DNA of 64,000 bases from Lachnospiraceae bacterium (lineage in GTDB: Bacteria > Bacillota > Clostridia > Lachnospirales > Lachnospiraceae): positions 1 through 64,000 of the forward strand of contig JAFYYS010000009.1 in NCBI GenBank assembly GCA_017546025.1, read 5' to 3'. Position 1 is the first letter of the stretch, and every line of letters starts with the position of its first letter. Position numbers and translations under genes: made by a program. A model generated the notes under the pieces. It searched no databases and was not told the origin of the DNA. It saw only the letters and a list, made by a program, of their open reading frames with translations. Shown here one piece after another: positions 42,936 through 51,060 of the stretch.

Positions 42936-43889
42936 TTACTCCCCTTTCGCGTCACGAAGCGCCGTTCCGGTGATTTCCAGGAATACATCGTTAAGAGTCG
43001 GAAGCTCCGAATAAACCCGCCCGAAACCGAGCTCGGCTTCCTGCAAAACGCCGAGAATCCGGATCAGGTTGTGGCGTCCGCCGGAGCAGCGGACCATCAG
43101 CTTTGCACCGTCGTAATCAGTTTCATAGACATGCGGCAGTGCGGCAATCTTTTCACGGATTTCGTCGGGAAGCTCTAAAATTTCAATGGAAACGCTTTCG
43201 GTGTTTCTTATCATGCCCTTCAGCTCTTCCTTCGTGCCTTCTGCAATCTTGCGGCCGTGGTCCATGATGGCGATGCGGTTGCAGATCTGCTCAACTTCTT
43301 CCATGTAATGCGAGGTGTAGATGACCGTTGCGCCCTGCCGGTTCAGCTCCTGAATGCCCTCGAGAATCCGGTTCCGGCTCTGCGGGTCAACCGCCACGGT
43401 CGGCTCGTCAAGGATGATCAGCTTCGGCTTATGCGCAATGCCGCAGGCGATGTTCAGACGGCGAAGCAGGCCGCCTGAAAGCTTGTTCGGCCGGAAATTC
43501 ACGAAGTCCTCGAGTCCGACGAAGCGGATTGCCTCATCCACATATTCCTTCCGCTTTGCTTTGTCATGGATGTACAGTCCGCAGAAATAATCGATGTTCT
43601 CACGGACCGTCAGTTCGTCAAGCACCGCAACGTTCTGCATGATGACGCCGATCTCCCGCTTGATGTCGTAGCTTGTCGGCTCCATAGGCTTGCCGAACAC
43701 TTCAATGTCTCCTTTGTCATAAGAAAGAAGCGCCAGCAGGCAGTTGATTGTCGTCGTCTTACCGGAGCCGTTCGGACCGAGCAGGCCGAAAATCTCGCCC
43801 TCCTTGATTTCGAGGGAGAAATGATCGAGCGCGACCAGCTCCCCGTAACGCTTCACCAGATTATCAATCTTTACTACAGTAGGTTTCAT
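42936..43889 (-). CDS. ABC transporter ATP-binding protein
   Basis: 317 residues. Walker A GPNGSGKTT, signature LSGGLLRRLNIACGI, Walker B LIILDEPTVAVDP and H-loop TSHYMEEVEQI. A C-terminal extension of about 100 residues is typical of drug- or antibiotic-type exporters. The ATG at 43889 has GTGAGGG. First gene of the three-gene exporter operon. Confidence 0.95.
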   Translation of the reverse strand: MKPTVVKIDNLVKRYGELVALDHFSLEIKEGEIFGLLGPNGSGKTTTINCLLALLSYDKGDIEVFGKPMEPTSYDIKREIGVIMQNVAVLDELTVRENIDYFCGLYIHDKAKRKEYVDEAIRFVGLEDFVNFRPNKLSGGLLRRLNIACGIAHKPKLIILDEPTVAVDPQSRNRILEGIQELNRQGATVIYTSHYMEEVEQICNRIAIMDHGRKIAEGTKEELKGMIRNTESVSIEILELPDEIREKIAALPHVYETDYDGAKLMVRCSGGRHNLIRILGVLQEAELGFGRVYSELPTLNDVFLEITGTALRDAKGE

Positions 43890-43952
43890 GTGTACCCTCA
43901 CTTTCTTATCTTCACGCGGCCCAAGCCGCCCGCACTTTCTGACATAAGAATA

Positions 43953-43972
43953 GCGCGGGATTTCTCCCGCGC
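43953..43972 (-). terminator. Hairpin after the sigma-factor operon
   Basis: GCGCGGGA-tttc-TCCCGCGC perfect stem followed on the minus strand by TATTCTTAT. It separates the sigma-factor operon from the ABC operon. Confidence 0.6.
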
Positions 43973-44000
43973 CAAGTGTGAGGTGTCATGTTTTGTCCGT

Positions 44001-44019
44001 GACAAATGTCACATTTTCC
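44001..44019. repeat. Inverted pair of the dispersed motif
   Basis: GACAAATGTC overlapping ACATTTTCC, intergenic, immediately after the anti-sigma-like gene stop. Confidence 0.6.
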
Positions 44020-44029
44020 ATTGTCGTCA

Positions 44030-45226
44030 TCAATCCTTTGACGGATCCGTGCCCTTATCGGGAATCTCAAACAGATTCAGGAACTCCGCCGCTGCTTCGG
44101 GGCCGACATAGATGAAGAAGGATTCCGTTACAACCCAGCCGCCGCTGTAGAGGGTGACGTTTGCGTTCCATCCGCACAGATTGTTGTCAACCGTCATCAC
44201 GAGCGTCAGGTTTCCAAGCGGCTTGTCTTTGCAGAACTCGATTGCTTCCGGTGTGCCGCCCGACGTCTGTGACTCGTCGGGAATATTCTCGTCCTCAAGG
44301 TTCACTTCATATCCGAAAGGCGTAATCTGCCCGTTGCCGTCCTCATCGAACTCCTCGGTAAACGGCAGAACGGCGGCTGCCTGTCTGTTATGATTCGTTT
44401 CTGCGATGAAATCAGCCGGCATGTCAAACCTTGCGAACATCGGAAGCTCAGAATTGCGGAACAACGTGCTGAGTGCCTTCTCCATCGAAATCTTCGTATT
44501 GACCCGGATATTCTGTCCGTTTCTGATTACTCTGAACTCATCTTCGAGTGTCATGTAGGTTGCAAGCTGCGTTGCCTTGGCATAATCCGCAAAGTCATCG
44601 GCCTTAATCGCCCGTGCATACACAAGGTATTCATCCGAACCGGGATGCTTTACGGCAACGGCATAATCCGTACTGACATCAGGGATCTGAAAGACCTCTG
44701 CCCTGGAGGTTGCCGTAAGGTCAGACTCAAACGGGCTCGGCTCCTCATCGATGAATTCATATCCGGTCAGCTCATGCATGCCGAGGCTTTCTCCGACCTG
44801 ACTGCATGTCGAATACTGTCTGATATAGGTTTTTGAATTGTAAATCAGTTCTGCGTAATAAGGCACCTGCTCCCCGAGATTCGGGTCCTCTGTCGGCGAT
44901 TCCGTTTTCGGCGTTGTCCCGCTCAGCCCCGTCTGCTCGGTCGGCTTTTTGCCGGCGAGCATGTTTTTTATCATGAATCCTCCTCCCACCAGGACCGCCA
45001 GCACCGCTGCGCAGGCGGCAAATTTCAATACCGTCATCATCACAGACGGCTTCTTTCTATCCTCTTTTTCGTCACTGTCGCTTTCATCCTTCATAAACCA
45101 GGCGATGACAGACTTTCCGCGCCCTTTAGCCTTCCGGGCCTCATATTCCGCCTCGGTTTCTCTGGCTTCCACGATAAATTCGTCATCTATTTCATGCAAT
45201 GCATCTAATAAATCCTTCCCGTTCAT
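44030..45226 (-). CDS. Membrane partner of the ECF sigma factor (candidate anti-sigma)
   Basis: 398 residues. A cytoplasmic N-terminal part of about 65 residues, one helix (about 68-90, LKFAACAAVLAVLVGGGFMI), and an extracytoplasmic domain with no known motif. It overlaps the sigma factor gene by four bases (ATGA), the usual arrangement for a sigma factor and its membrane-bound inhibitor. I see no zinc-binding ZAS motif (HxxxCxxC) at the N-terminus, so the inhibitory mode, if any, is different. Confidence 0.75.
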   Translation of the reverse strand: MNGKDLLDALHEIDDEFIVEARETEAEYEARKAKGRGKSVIAWFMKDESDSDEKEDRKKPSVMMTVLKFAACAAVLAVLVGGGFMIKNMLAGKKPTEQTGLSGTTPKTESPTEDPNLGEQVPYYAELIYNSKTYIRQYSTCSQVGESLGMHELTGYEFIDEEPSPFESDLTATSRAEVFQIPDVSTDYAVAVKHPGSDEYLVYARAIKADDFADYAKATQLATYMTLEDEFRVIRNGQNIRVNTKISMEKALSTLFRNSELPMFARFDMPADFIAETNHNRQAAAVLPFTEEFDEDGNGQITPFGYEVNLEDENIPDESQTSGGTPEAIEFCKDKPLGNLTLVMTVDNNLCGWNANVTLYSGGWVVTESFFIYVGPEAAAEFLNLFEIPDKGTDPSKD

Positions 45227-45783
45227 CTGCGTCCCTCCAGGTGTTTCTTTAATTTCTTCTTCAGCTCATAAAGCTGATTGCTGACATAGCGTTCGTCCCT
45301 TCCGATAAGCTCCGCGATTTCCGAGACCGGGCACGAAAACCAGTACCGTTTCAGGAAAATCATGCGTTTCTCCTTGGAAAGTCCCCGCAGAAAAGCTTCC
45401 AGCTGGGCCTTCAGACGCTCCCTGTCCGGAGATTCGTTCCGCCTGCTGTCGGGAATGCATTCGGAGAGTTCCTCATAAGAGGTAACGGTCACATCTCCTC
45501 CGCGCTTCTTCGCCAAATTGCTCCGAAGCCTGGAAACGGAAATGTTTCGGATCAGCTTCGACAGGTATGCCTTGAGATTGCCCGGTTCCGCCTTCGGAAT
45601 GCTCCCCCACGCGCGCAAATAGGTATCGTTCACGCATTCTTCCGCGTCCTGCGGGTTTCTGAGTACCCCCTCCGCAATTGTCTTCAGGTAGGCCCCGTAA
45701 ACACGATGCACTTCTCTTACGGCATCTTCCGAACCGTCCTTAAACAGTTCTATGATTCGGATGTCTTCTGCTTTGTTCTCCAA
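45223..45783 (-). CDS. ECF-type RNA polymerase sigma factor
   Basis: 186 residues from a TTG at 45783, which has AAGGGAG with a 9-base gap; a GTG at 45837 would give 204 residues but has no site, and its extra part is only basic residues. Region 2: GAYLKTIAEGVLRNPQDAEECVNDTYLRAW. Region 4: KEKRMIFLKRYWFSCPVSEIAELIGRDERYVSNQLYELKKKL. It redirects transcription in response to a signal sensed by the membrane partner. Confidence 0.9.
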   Translation of the reverse strand: MENKAEDIRIIELFKDGSEDAVREVHRVYGAYLKTIAEGVLRNPQDAEECVNDTYLRAWGSIPKAEPGNLKAYLSKLIRNISVSRLRSNLAKKRGGDVTVTSYEELSECIPDSRRNESPDRERLKAQLEAFLRGLSKEKRMIFLKRYWFSCPVSEIAELIGRDERYVSNQLYELKKKLKKHLEGRR

Positions 45784-45951
45784 CTTTCTGTACTCCCTTC
45801 GGGCCCGGCGCCGGGCCGTCTTTTCTGCTTTCACCAATAAAGACGCAGGAAAATGTGAAATCTCTTATTCTTTGCTTCCGGTTTTTTGAAAAAACTTTTT
45901 GAGGGACCCGGCGGCGTGTCACATTTTCCGAAGGATTTTCGAGACTTTCCT

Positions 45952-45960
45952 ATCATACCA
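45952..45960 (-). promoter_or_regulatory. Extended -10 promoter of the sigma-factor operon
   Basis: Minus-strand TGGTATGAT lies upstream of a leader that carries two dispersed-motif copies (45849-45856 and 45922-45929). Confidence 0.5.
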
Positions 45961-45983
45961 CACTTACGGGAAGAAAGAAAACC

Positions 45984-46012
45984 TTGTGTTTCCCCATGCC
46001 GTTTCGTATAAT
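45984..46012 (+). promoter_or_regulatory. Promoter of the two-component pair
   Basis: TTGTGT (45984-45989), 17-base spacer and perfect TATAAT (46007-46012), 25 bases before the kinase start. Confidence 0.7.
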
Positions 46013-46037
46013 GAGGAGAGACCGAAAAGGAGCGCCT

Positions 46038-47135
46038 ATGAACCGACTTCTTGACAAATGTGCAATTCTCCTTCTGTGCCTGCCCGGCTTTCTGATGGCA
46101 GGTTCTGTTACCGTGCCCGTGCTGACGCTTCTTTTAGCTGTCACGGTTTCGTGCGCGGTGCAGCTTCTTTCCGGACGGCGGATTGCGCTTTTGATTCTGC
46201 TCGCCGCGTCGCTTGCGTGCGGCATTTTGCCGGTTCTGGCGTGTGCACTTCCCCTCTTCTTTTATGACTCGCTCCGCGAGGGCCGGTGGTGGCTCATTGT
46301 TCCCGCGATTTCGGTCACGGCGAACCTCGGAGAACTGTCCTCCATTCAGATCATCTGCATTTTAACGGGTCTTACCGCGACGCTGATATGGGAGAAACGT
46401 TCCGAGCAGCTTGAGCATTCCGTCACGCACCTGACTACGCTTCATGACGGCATCACCGAAAAGAACATGCAGCTGGCCGAGCAAAACAAACGGCTCTTTG
46501 AGGCGCAGGACAGTGAGATTCACGTTGCCACCTTAAAGGAAAGAAACCGCATTGCGCGTGAGATTCACGACAATGTCGGCCATCTGCTGACGCGCTCGAT
46601 TCTGCAGACCGGAGCACTTCAGATTCTGAACCGTGACGAAACACTGAAGGAACCGCTTGATGAGCTGAAAACGACACTCGACGGTGCCATGACGAGCATC
46701 CGCGAAAGCGTGCACGATCTGCACGACGACTCGCTTGATCTGAAACGGATTCTGCAGGAGCTGTGCGATTCCGTCAGTAAGGATGCCCCGGCCGATTCAG
46801 GTGCCCCGAAATTCGAGGTCGGGCTTCAGTACGATGCCTCCTCCGTAATTCCCGGGGCTGTCAAGCTCTGTGTTGCGGGCGTTGTAAAGGAAGGCATCTC
46901 GAACGCCGTACGGCACTCAAACGGCGACCGGATTGACGTGATCTTCCGCGAGCATCCGGGCTTCTTCCAGCTGCTTTTGACGGACAACGGAAACAACGCC
47001 GAAGTGAAGGAGAACCCCGGCGGAATCGGTCTTAAGAACATGGAGGACCGTGCGAAAAGTGTCGGCGGACGTATCACATTTACCCCGTCCCCGCAGGGCT
47101 TCCGCATCTTCTTAACGGTGCCGAAACAGGAATGA
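46038..47135 (+). CDS. NarL-type sensor histidine kinase
   Basis: 365 residues from the ATG at 46038 with AAAAGGAGC. Four to five N-terminal helices, a coiled coil, HisKA_3 (NRIAREIHDNVGHLL with the phospho-His), HATPase N box EGISNAVRHSN and G box GGIGLKNMEDRAKSVGG. The small membrane domain has no sizeable extracellular loop, as in LiaS/intramembrane-sensing or NarX-like kinases. Partner is the next gene. Confidence 0.93.
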   Translation: MNRLLDKCAILLLCLPGFLMAGSVTVPVLTLLLAVTVSCAVQLLSGRRIALLILLAASLACGILPVLACALPLFFYDSLREGRWWLIVPAISVTANLGELSSIQIICILTGLTATLIWEKRSEQLEHSVTHLTTLHDGITEKNMQLAEQNKRLFEAQDSEIHVATLKERNRIAREIHDNVGHLLTRSILQTGALQILNRDETLKEPLDELKTTLDGAMTSIRESVHDLHDDSLDLKRILQELCDSVSKDAPADSGAPKFEVGLQYDASSVIPGAVKLCVAGVVKEGISNAVRHSNGDRIDVIFREHPGFFQLLLTDNGNNAEVKENPGGIGLKNMEDRAKSVGGRITFTPSPQGFRIFLTVPKQE

Positions 47136-47156
47136 TTTTACTTTGGGAGAATAACC

Positions 47157-47783
47157 ATGAAGATAATCGTAATCGATGACGACCGCCTTGTGGCGCTGTC
47201 ACTGAAGACCATACTTGAGAGCACGGGAAGCATTGAGGTCATCGCCACGGGACACAGCGGCGAGGATGCCGTCCGGCTGATTGAGGAACAGGATCCGGAT
47301 GTCATGCTGATGGACATCCGCATGGAAGGCATGACCGGACTGCAGGCCGGCGAAGAGATTTTAAAGAAGCATCCCGAGACGAAGATTCTGTACCTGACGA
47401 CGTTCTCCGATGACGAATACATCATCAAGGCGCTGAACATCGGCGCGAAGGGCTACATTTTAAAGCAGGATTTTGCGGCGATTGCGCCTGCGCTTGAGGC
47501 CGTCATGAAGGGCCAGACCGTGTTCGGCGACAAGATCATCGGCAAGCTTCCCGAGCTGATGAAGGCCTCCGAGCCGTTCGATTACGATAAGCACGGCATC
47601 ACCGACAAGGAACGCGAAATTCTCGAACTGATTGCGCTCGGCCGCTCCAACAAGGAGATTGCTTCGGAGCTTTTCTTAAGTGAAGGTACGGTACGTAACT
47701 ACTTAAGCTCGCTTCTTGACAAGCTGCAGCTTCGCGACCGCACGCAGCTCGCCGTATATTACTATACCGAAATCAAAAGATAG
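47157..47783 (+). CDS. NarL/LuxR family response regulator
   Basis: 208 residues. A receiver domain with IDDDRLV and the phospho-acceptor in DVMLMDIRM, K in LKQDF, then a LuxR helix-turn-helix (TDKEREILELIALGRSNKEIASEL..GTVRNYLSSLLDKL). It binds promoters as a dimer when phosphorylated. It follows the kinase after 21 bases. Confidence 0.95.
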   Translation: MKIIVIDDDRLVALSLKTILESTGSIEVIATGHSGEDAVRLIEEQDPDVMLMDIRMEGMTGLQAGEEILKKHPETKILYLTTFSDDEYIIKALNIGAKGYILKQDFAAIAPALEAVMKGQTVFGDKIIGKLPELMKASEPFDYDKHGITDKEREILELIALGRSNKEIASELFLSEGTVRNYLSSLLDKLQLRDRTQLAVYYYTEIKR

Positions 47784-47790
47784 CGCCGAT

Positions 47791-47798
47791 GGCAAATG
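47791..47798 (+). repeat. Dispersed motif after the response regulator
   Basis: GATGGCAAATGCCATC palindrome (about 47788-47803) 4 bases after the stop codon. Confidence 0.55.
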
Positions 47799-47835
47799 CC
47801 ATCCCTGCCCTTTCGAAAACCTGTCAACGAAAATA

Positions 47836-47865
47836 TAAAGAGGCACCTACTCGGTGCCTCTTAAA
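47836..47865 (-). terminator. Terminator of the cobalamin operon
   Basis: AAGAGGCACC-tactc-GGTGCCTCTT stem followed on the minus strand by TATATTTTC. The stop codon of the intrinsic-factor-like gene lies inside the stem. Confidence 0.7.
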
Positions 47866-49487
47866 TCATCCCCCAACATTTTCGTGTAAAGGAATTCAAT
47901 CCGGTCTCCCGGCGATACCTCTGCGGCACCGCATCCGATTGACATCTCCTCTCCGTTAATCAGGTAAATCCAGCCGGAAAGATTGCCGTAATCGAATTCA
48001 TAAAGGCCCGCGATGCCCTTGACGTAAACCGAATTGCCGCTTCCCGTGAAATCCATCGGGATGCGGTTTTCTTTTGTTATCTGCTCGAGCACGGCAAATG
48101 CCGTCTCTCCCTTCTCAATCTGCACCCCGGTAACCGGAAGAATGACCGGATCCGCAGGGTCTCCCTGCTCTCCCGCAATCGTATCACAGCGAATCGTGAT
48201 GGTGACCTCTCCGATCGGATTGGTCTTCTCGGTGCCGCTGTAATGCTTCTCAACCGATTCAAACCGCGTGAACCAGGTGATGATAAGAAGGACTGCTGCC
48301 ATTCCGACGGAAAGCAGCACATTTTTCTTCGTAAAGCGCTTCAGGCCCTTTAAGACTGCAAGCGCAATCAGAAGAAGCACAATCACCGCGCCGGTCACGT
48401 AGAACCGGTACCGCGGGATGCTATTCTTCGCTTCTGTTTTTGCTTCGCTCTTTTCAGTCTGCGTCGGCGTCAGTGCTTCGGGTGTCGGCGTCAGTTCTTC
48501 GACGTCAAACTCCATCAGCAACGAACGAGTAAGCATATACAGGGACGACTGTCCCGCAAGCATGCGCTCGTAAGCCGTCAGCGCGCAAAGTGTCTCGGCT
48601 GCCGTAATGTCAGCCGGCGCGTCGCCTTCCTTGTGGATGAAAGCTCCGTCTGCTGTCCGGAAACGCCGAAGCGTCGTAAGCGGATTCTCTCCGTTTTTCT
48701 GAAAGCGCGAATCGGTTGCCGGGTCTATGCCAAGTCCGCAAAGCGCGATGATGACCTGGCAGGTGCTTTCGCAATTGTCCGCACCGAAGCTCTGAAAACC
48801 GCCGTTATCAAGCTGCGCCCGGGCGAGATAGTCCGTCGCGCGCTCCACTGTTTCTGCTATGCTTTTCTTCTCTTCTTCGGAAAGGGAAAGCCGGCTCTGC
48901 CCTGTCACAAGCGGCGTAAGCGCCTGAAGCGTCATCGCCGTGACATCGACATCGCCGACATCTCCCCGAAGGCTGAAACCGCCGTCCTCACATTGCAGCT
49001 TAAAAAGCTCGGAAGGACTGAAGTACAGCACGCCGGTGTTGTTCGCAAAGTGCAGTCCGTAAACAAGACTCATAATGTCCCCGGGGACAATATGCGCCTT
49101 GATTTCTTCCGCAGGAACGTCCGCCCCGAGCGCCCAGGCCGTCATCATGCGGTTGAGCCACGTCGAGTTGGCCATCTTACTGTCAGCCGTCGGAATGCGG
49201 CTCTTGTAAGCCGAAGCAAAAAGGGTGAAGTCGTATTTTCCACTCTGGTAAAGCGGCAGAAAATACCATTCAACGGGATGCCGGAACAGTTCCTCTTCGG
49301 GGCCGTCAAGCCATGCCTGAACGGACTCCGCGGAGGAGGACCCCGTCAGATACGAAAGAATGCCTTCTTCGTACTGATTCGAGGCCTCCTCAGCCGAGCC
49401 TGTAAACCCCGCATGTATCGCCGCAAAGGCGCAAAGCGCCGACAGCAATACGCATAAAAACCGTTGTCCGAGCTTCCCGAAAGACAT
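47847..49487 (-). CDS. Intrinsic-factor/transcobalamin-like surface protein (alpha-toroid plus DUF4430)
   Basis: 546 residues. Signal peptide (about 1-30), then prenyltransferase/squalene-cyclase-like helical repeats: SLRGDVGDVDVTAMTLQALTP and LDNGGFQSFGADNCESTCQVIIALCGLG. Two membrane helices follow (about 355-375 and 382-400). The outer C-terminal domain looks like DUF4430/transcobalamin-C: VLEQI, DFGSGNSVYV-type and DYGNLSGWIYLINGEEM...GDRIEFLYT. In human intrinsic factor an alpha6-alpha6 toroid and this beta domain together clamp cobalamin. Being the last gene of a cobalamin-riboswitch operon, it probably captures cobamides. The start at ATG 49487 lies 2 bases after the upstream stop. Confidence 0.82.
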   Translation of the reverse strand: MSFGKLGQRFLCVLLSALCAFAAIHAGFTGSAEEASNQYEEGILSYLTGSSSAESVQAWLDGPEEELFRHPVEWYFLPLYQSGKYDFTLFASAYKSRIPTADSKMANSTWLNRMMTAWALGADVPAEEIKAHIVPGDIMSLVYGLHFANNTGVLYFSPSELFKLQCEDGGFSLRGDVGDVDVTAMTLQALTPLVTGQSRLSLSEEEKKSIAETVERATDYLARAQLDNGGFQSFGADNCESTCQVIIALCGLGIDPATDSRFQKNGENPLTTLRRFRTADGAFIHKEGDAPADITAAETLCALTAYERMLAGQSSLYMLTRSLLMEFDVEELTPTPEALTPTQTEKSEAKTEAKNSIPRYRFYVTGAVIVLLLIALAVLKGLKRFTKKNVLLSVGMAAVLLIITWFTRFESVEKHYSGTEKTNPIGEVTITIRCDTIAGEQGDPADPVILPVTGVQIEKGETAFAVLEQITKENRIPMDFTGSGNSVYVKGIAGLYEFDYGNLSGWIYLINGEEMSIGCGAAEVSPGDRIEFLYTKMLGDDLRGTE

Positions 49488-49489
49488 TA

Positions 49490-50368
49490 TCAATCCTTTT
49501 TCTTAGTAAGGATAAATACAACTGCGCCGCAAACTACAACACCGCATGCGATGATGGCAATGATTGCCCAAAGCGGGAACTGTGTCTTGCCGTCCTTCGT
49601 CTCCGGAACGGGCGTTACCGTAGGAGCAGTCGTAGGCGTAGGAGTGGGCTCCTTCGTAGGCTCCTCGGTAGGCGTAACCTCTTCCTTTGCTTCAATCGTT
49701 ACGATGCAGGTCGGCGGAACAAGAGCAACGCCGTCAACAACTGCGCTGACAACGGCACTTCCGGTAAGCGGAATGGCGGCGGAAACCGTACCGTTCTCAT
49801 CCGTAACGAAAGGCGTCTTTACGCCGTTAGCGGTGATGACAGCGCCTGCAAGAGGCTTCGTAATCGGTGCCCAGTTCTCGTCATAGCCTGCTGCCATAAG
49901 CGTCAGGGTAATCGTCTCGCCTTCTTTAACGGTAATCTCGTTCTTGTCGAAGAAGCAGTACGTATCGGACCAGCCAACCGTATCGGTGTAAACAAATGCG
50001 TAAATGAAATCGCCGGACTTCACCGGGTCACCGAGACCCATTGCGGCCGCATTGTTCACATAGTAGCCGTAACCGGTGCCGTTATCAACGCCCCAGAGCT
50101 TATCAAGCTGAAGGCCGTAAGTACCCATGGAACATGCAAAACCGGCAGCAGCGCCGCCCGTGAAATATGCCTCATGTGCGCAGTACAAAGCGTCTGCAAT
50201 CGTCAGAGCGCCGTCTCCGTCCGTATCGGTAACGGTAACGGGCTTCTGTACCAGAACCGCATCGCCGTTGGCAATGGAAACCGTTACCTCCGTATCATCT
50301 GCGAGAGCCACACCGCTCATCAGAGCAAGCATCACGCAGGACAGAACAACCATAAGAAACTTTTTCAT
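49490..50368 (-). CDS. Cell-surface DUF4430-like protein, predicted cobalamin capture
   Basis: 292 residues. Signal peptide ending at VALA (23); a segment with a calcium-loop-like DTDGDGALTIADALYCAHEAY; then GVDNGTGYGYYVNNAAAMGLGDPVKSGDFIYAFVY, which resembles the last strands of DUF4430/transcobalamin-C. An Ig-like beta domain, a TPTEEPT linker, and a C-terminal membrane helix with a KKKD tail anchor it. Overlaps the S-component gene by four bases. Its position between the transporter and the intrinsic-factor-like gene supports substrate binding. Confidence 0.75.
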   Translation of the reverse strand: MKKFLMVVLSCVMLALMSGVALADDTEVTVSIANGDAVLVQKPVTVTDTDGDGALTIADALYCAHEAYFTGGAAAGFACSMGTYGLQLDKLWGVDNGTGYGYYVNNAAAMGLGDPVKSGDFIYAFVYTDTVGWSDTYCFFDKNEITVKEGETITLTLMAAGYDENWAPITKPLAGAVITANGVKTPFVTDENGTVSAAIPLTGSAVVSAVVDGVALVPPTCIVTIEAKEEVTPTEEPTKEPTPTPTTAPTVTPVPETKDGKTQFPLWAIIAIIACGVVVCGAVVFILTKKKD

Positions 50369-51060
50369 GTGTCGTTTCTCCTTTCAAACAAACCATCTTT
50401 TTTCTTTATTCTTTCTAACTTCTTTCCGACCGGTCCGGCCAGAAGAAGGAGAAAAACAACATTAGAGACCGCATAGATGACGGTCAGCGGAAGCGCCGCC
50501 GTAATCGCGGCAACATACCCCTTCAGGACGAAGGAACCCTCCGCCCAAAGCACCGTCCACACATCCATCGTGACGGAGTAAAGAATGCCGGCGAGCGCCC
50601 CGAAGATGCAAAGAACCACGCGGCTTTTCTTTAGCGGTTTTGCGAGCAGTCCCGCCAGAAGTCCGATGATGCCCCAGGCAAACATCTGAAACGGCGTCCA
50701 CGGCCCGTGCCCGAAATAGAAGTTCGATACGGCTGCCGACAGCGAACCGACGACAAAGCCTGCTTCTCCGCCAAACGCTATCGCCACAATGATTGTAATC
50801 GCCGTAACCGGTTTGAACCCCGGGACCGCGGCAAATACGACGCGGCCGATTACGGAAAGCGCAATCAATACCGCAAGCACCATCAGTTCCTTTGCCGTGC
50901 TGTCCCGTCTCTCAAACGCATACAGAAGCGGGAGACAGGAAATGACGGCTATTACCAAAGCAAGCCAGGCATAAAACCGCTCCCGGAATACCACTGCCCC
51001 GAGAATCACAAGAGCCGGAATCAAAACCGCAAGAAGAAGGATTGTCAGTGCTTTCTTCAT
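50365..51060 (-). CDS. ECF transporter S component, probably cobalamin-specific (CbrT-like)
   Basis: 231 residues, about eight hydrophobic segments, of which six form the S-component core: VVFAAVPGFKPVTAITIIVAIAFGGEAGFVVGSL and SNFYFGHGPWTPFQMFAWG are close to CbrT-type S components. It gives substrate specificity to the T and A units downstream of the riboswitch. The start ATG overlaps the EcfA stop (ATGA). Confidence 0.88.
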   Translation of the reverse strand: MKKALTILLLAVLIPALVILGAVVFRERFYAWLALVIAVISCLPLLYAFERRDSTAKELMVLAVLIALSVIGRVVFAAVPGFKPVTAITIIVAIAFGGEAGFVVGSLSAAVSNFYFGHGPWTPFQMFAWGIIGLLAGLLAKPLKKSRVVLCIFGALAGILYSVTMDVWTVLWAEGSFVLKGYVAAITAALPLTVIYAVSNVVFLLLLAGPVGKKLERIKKKDGLFERRNDT

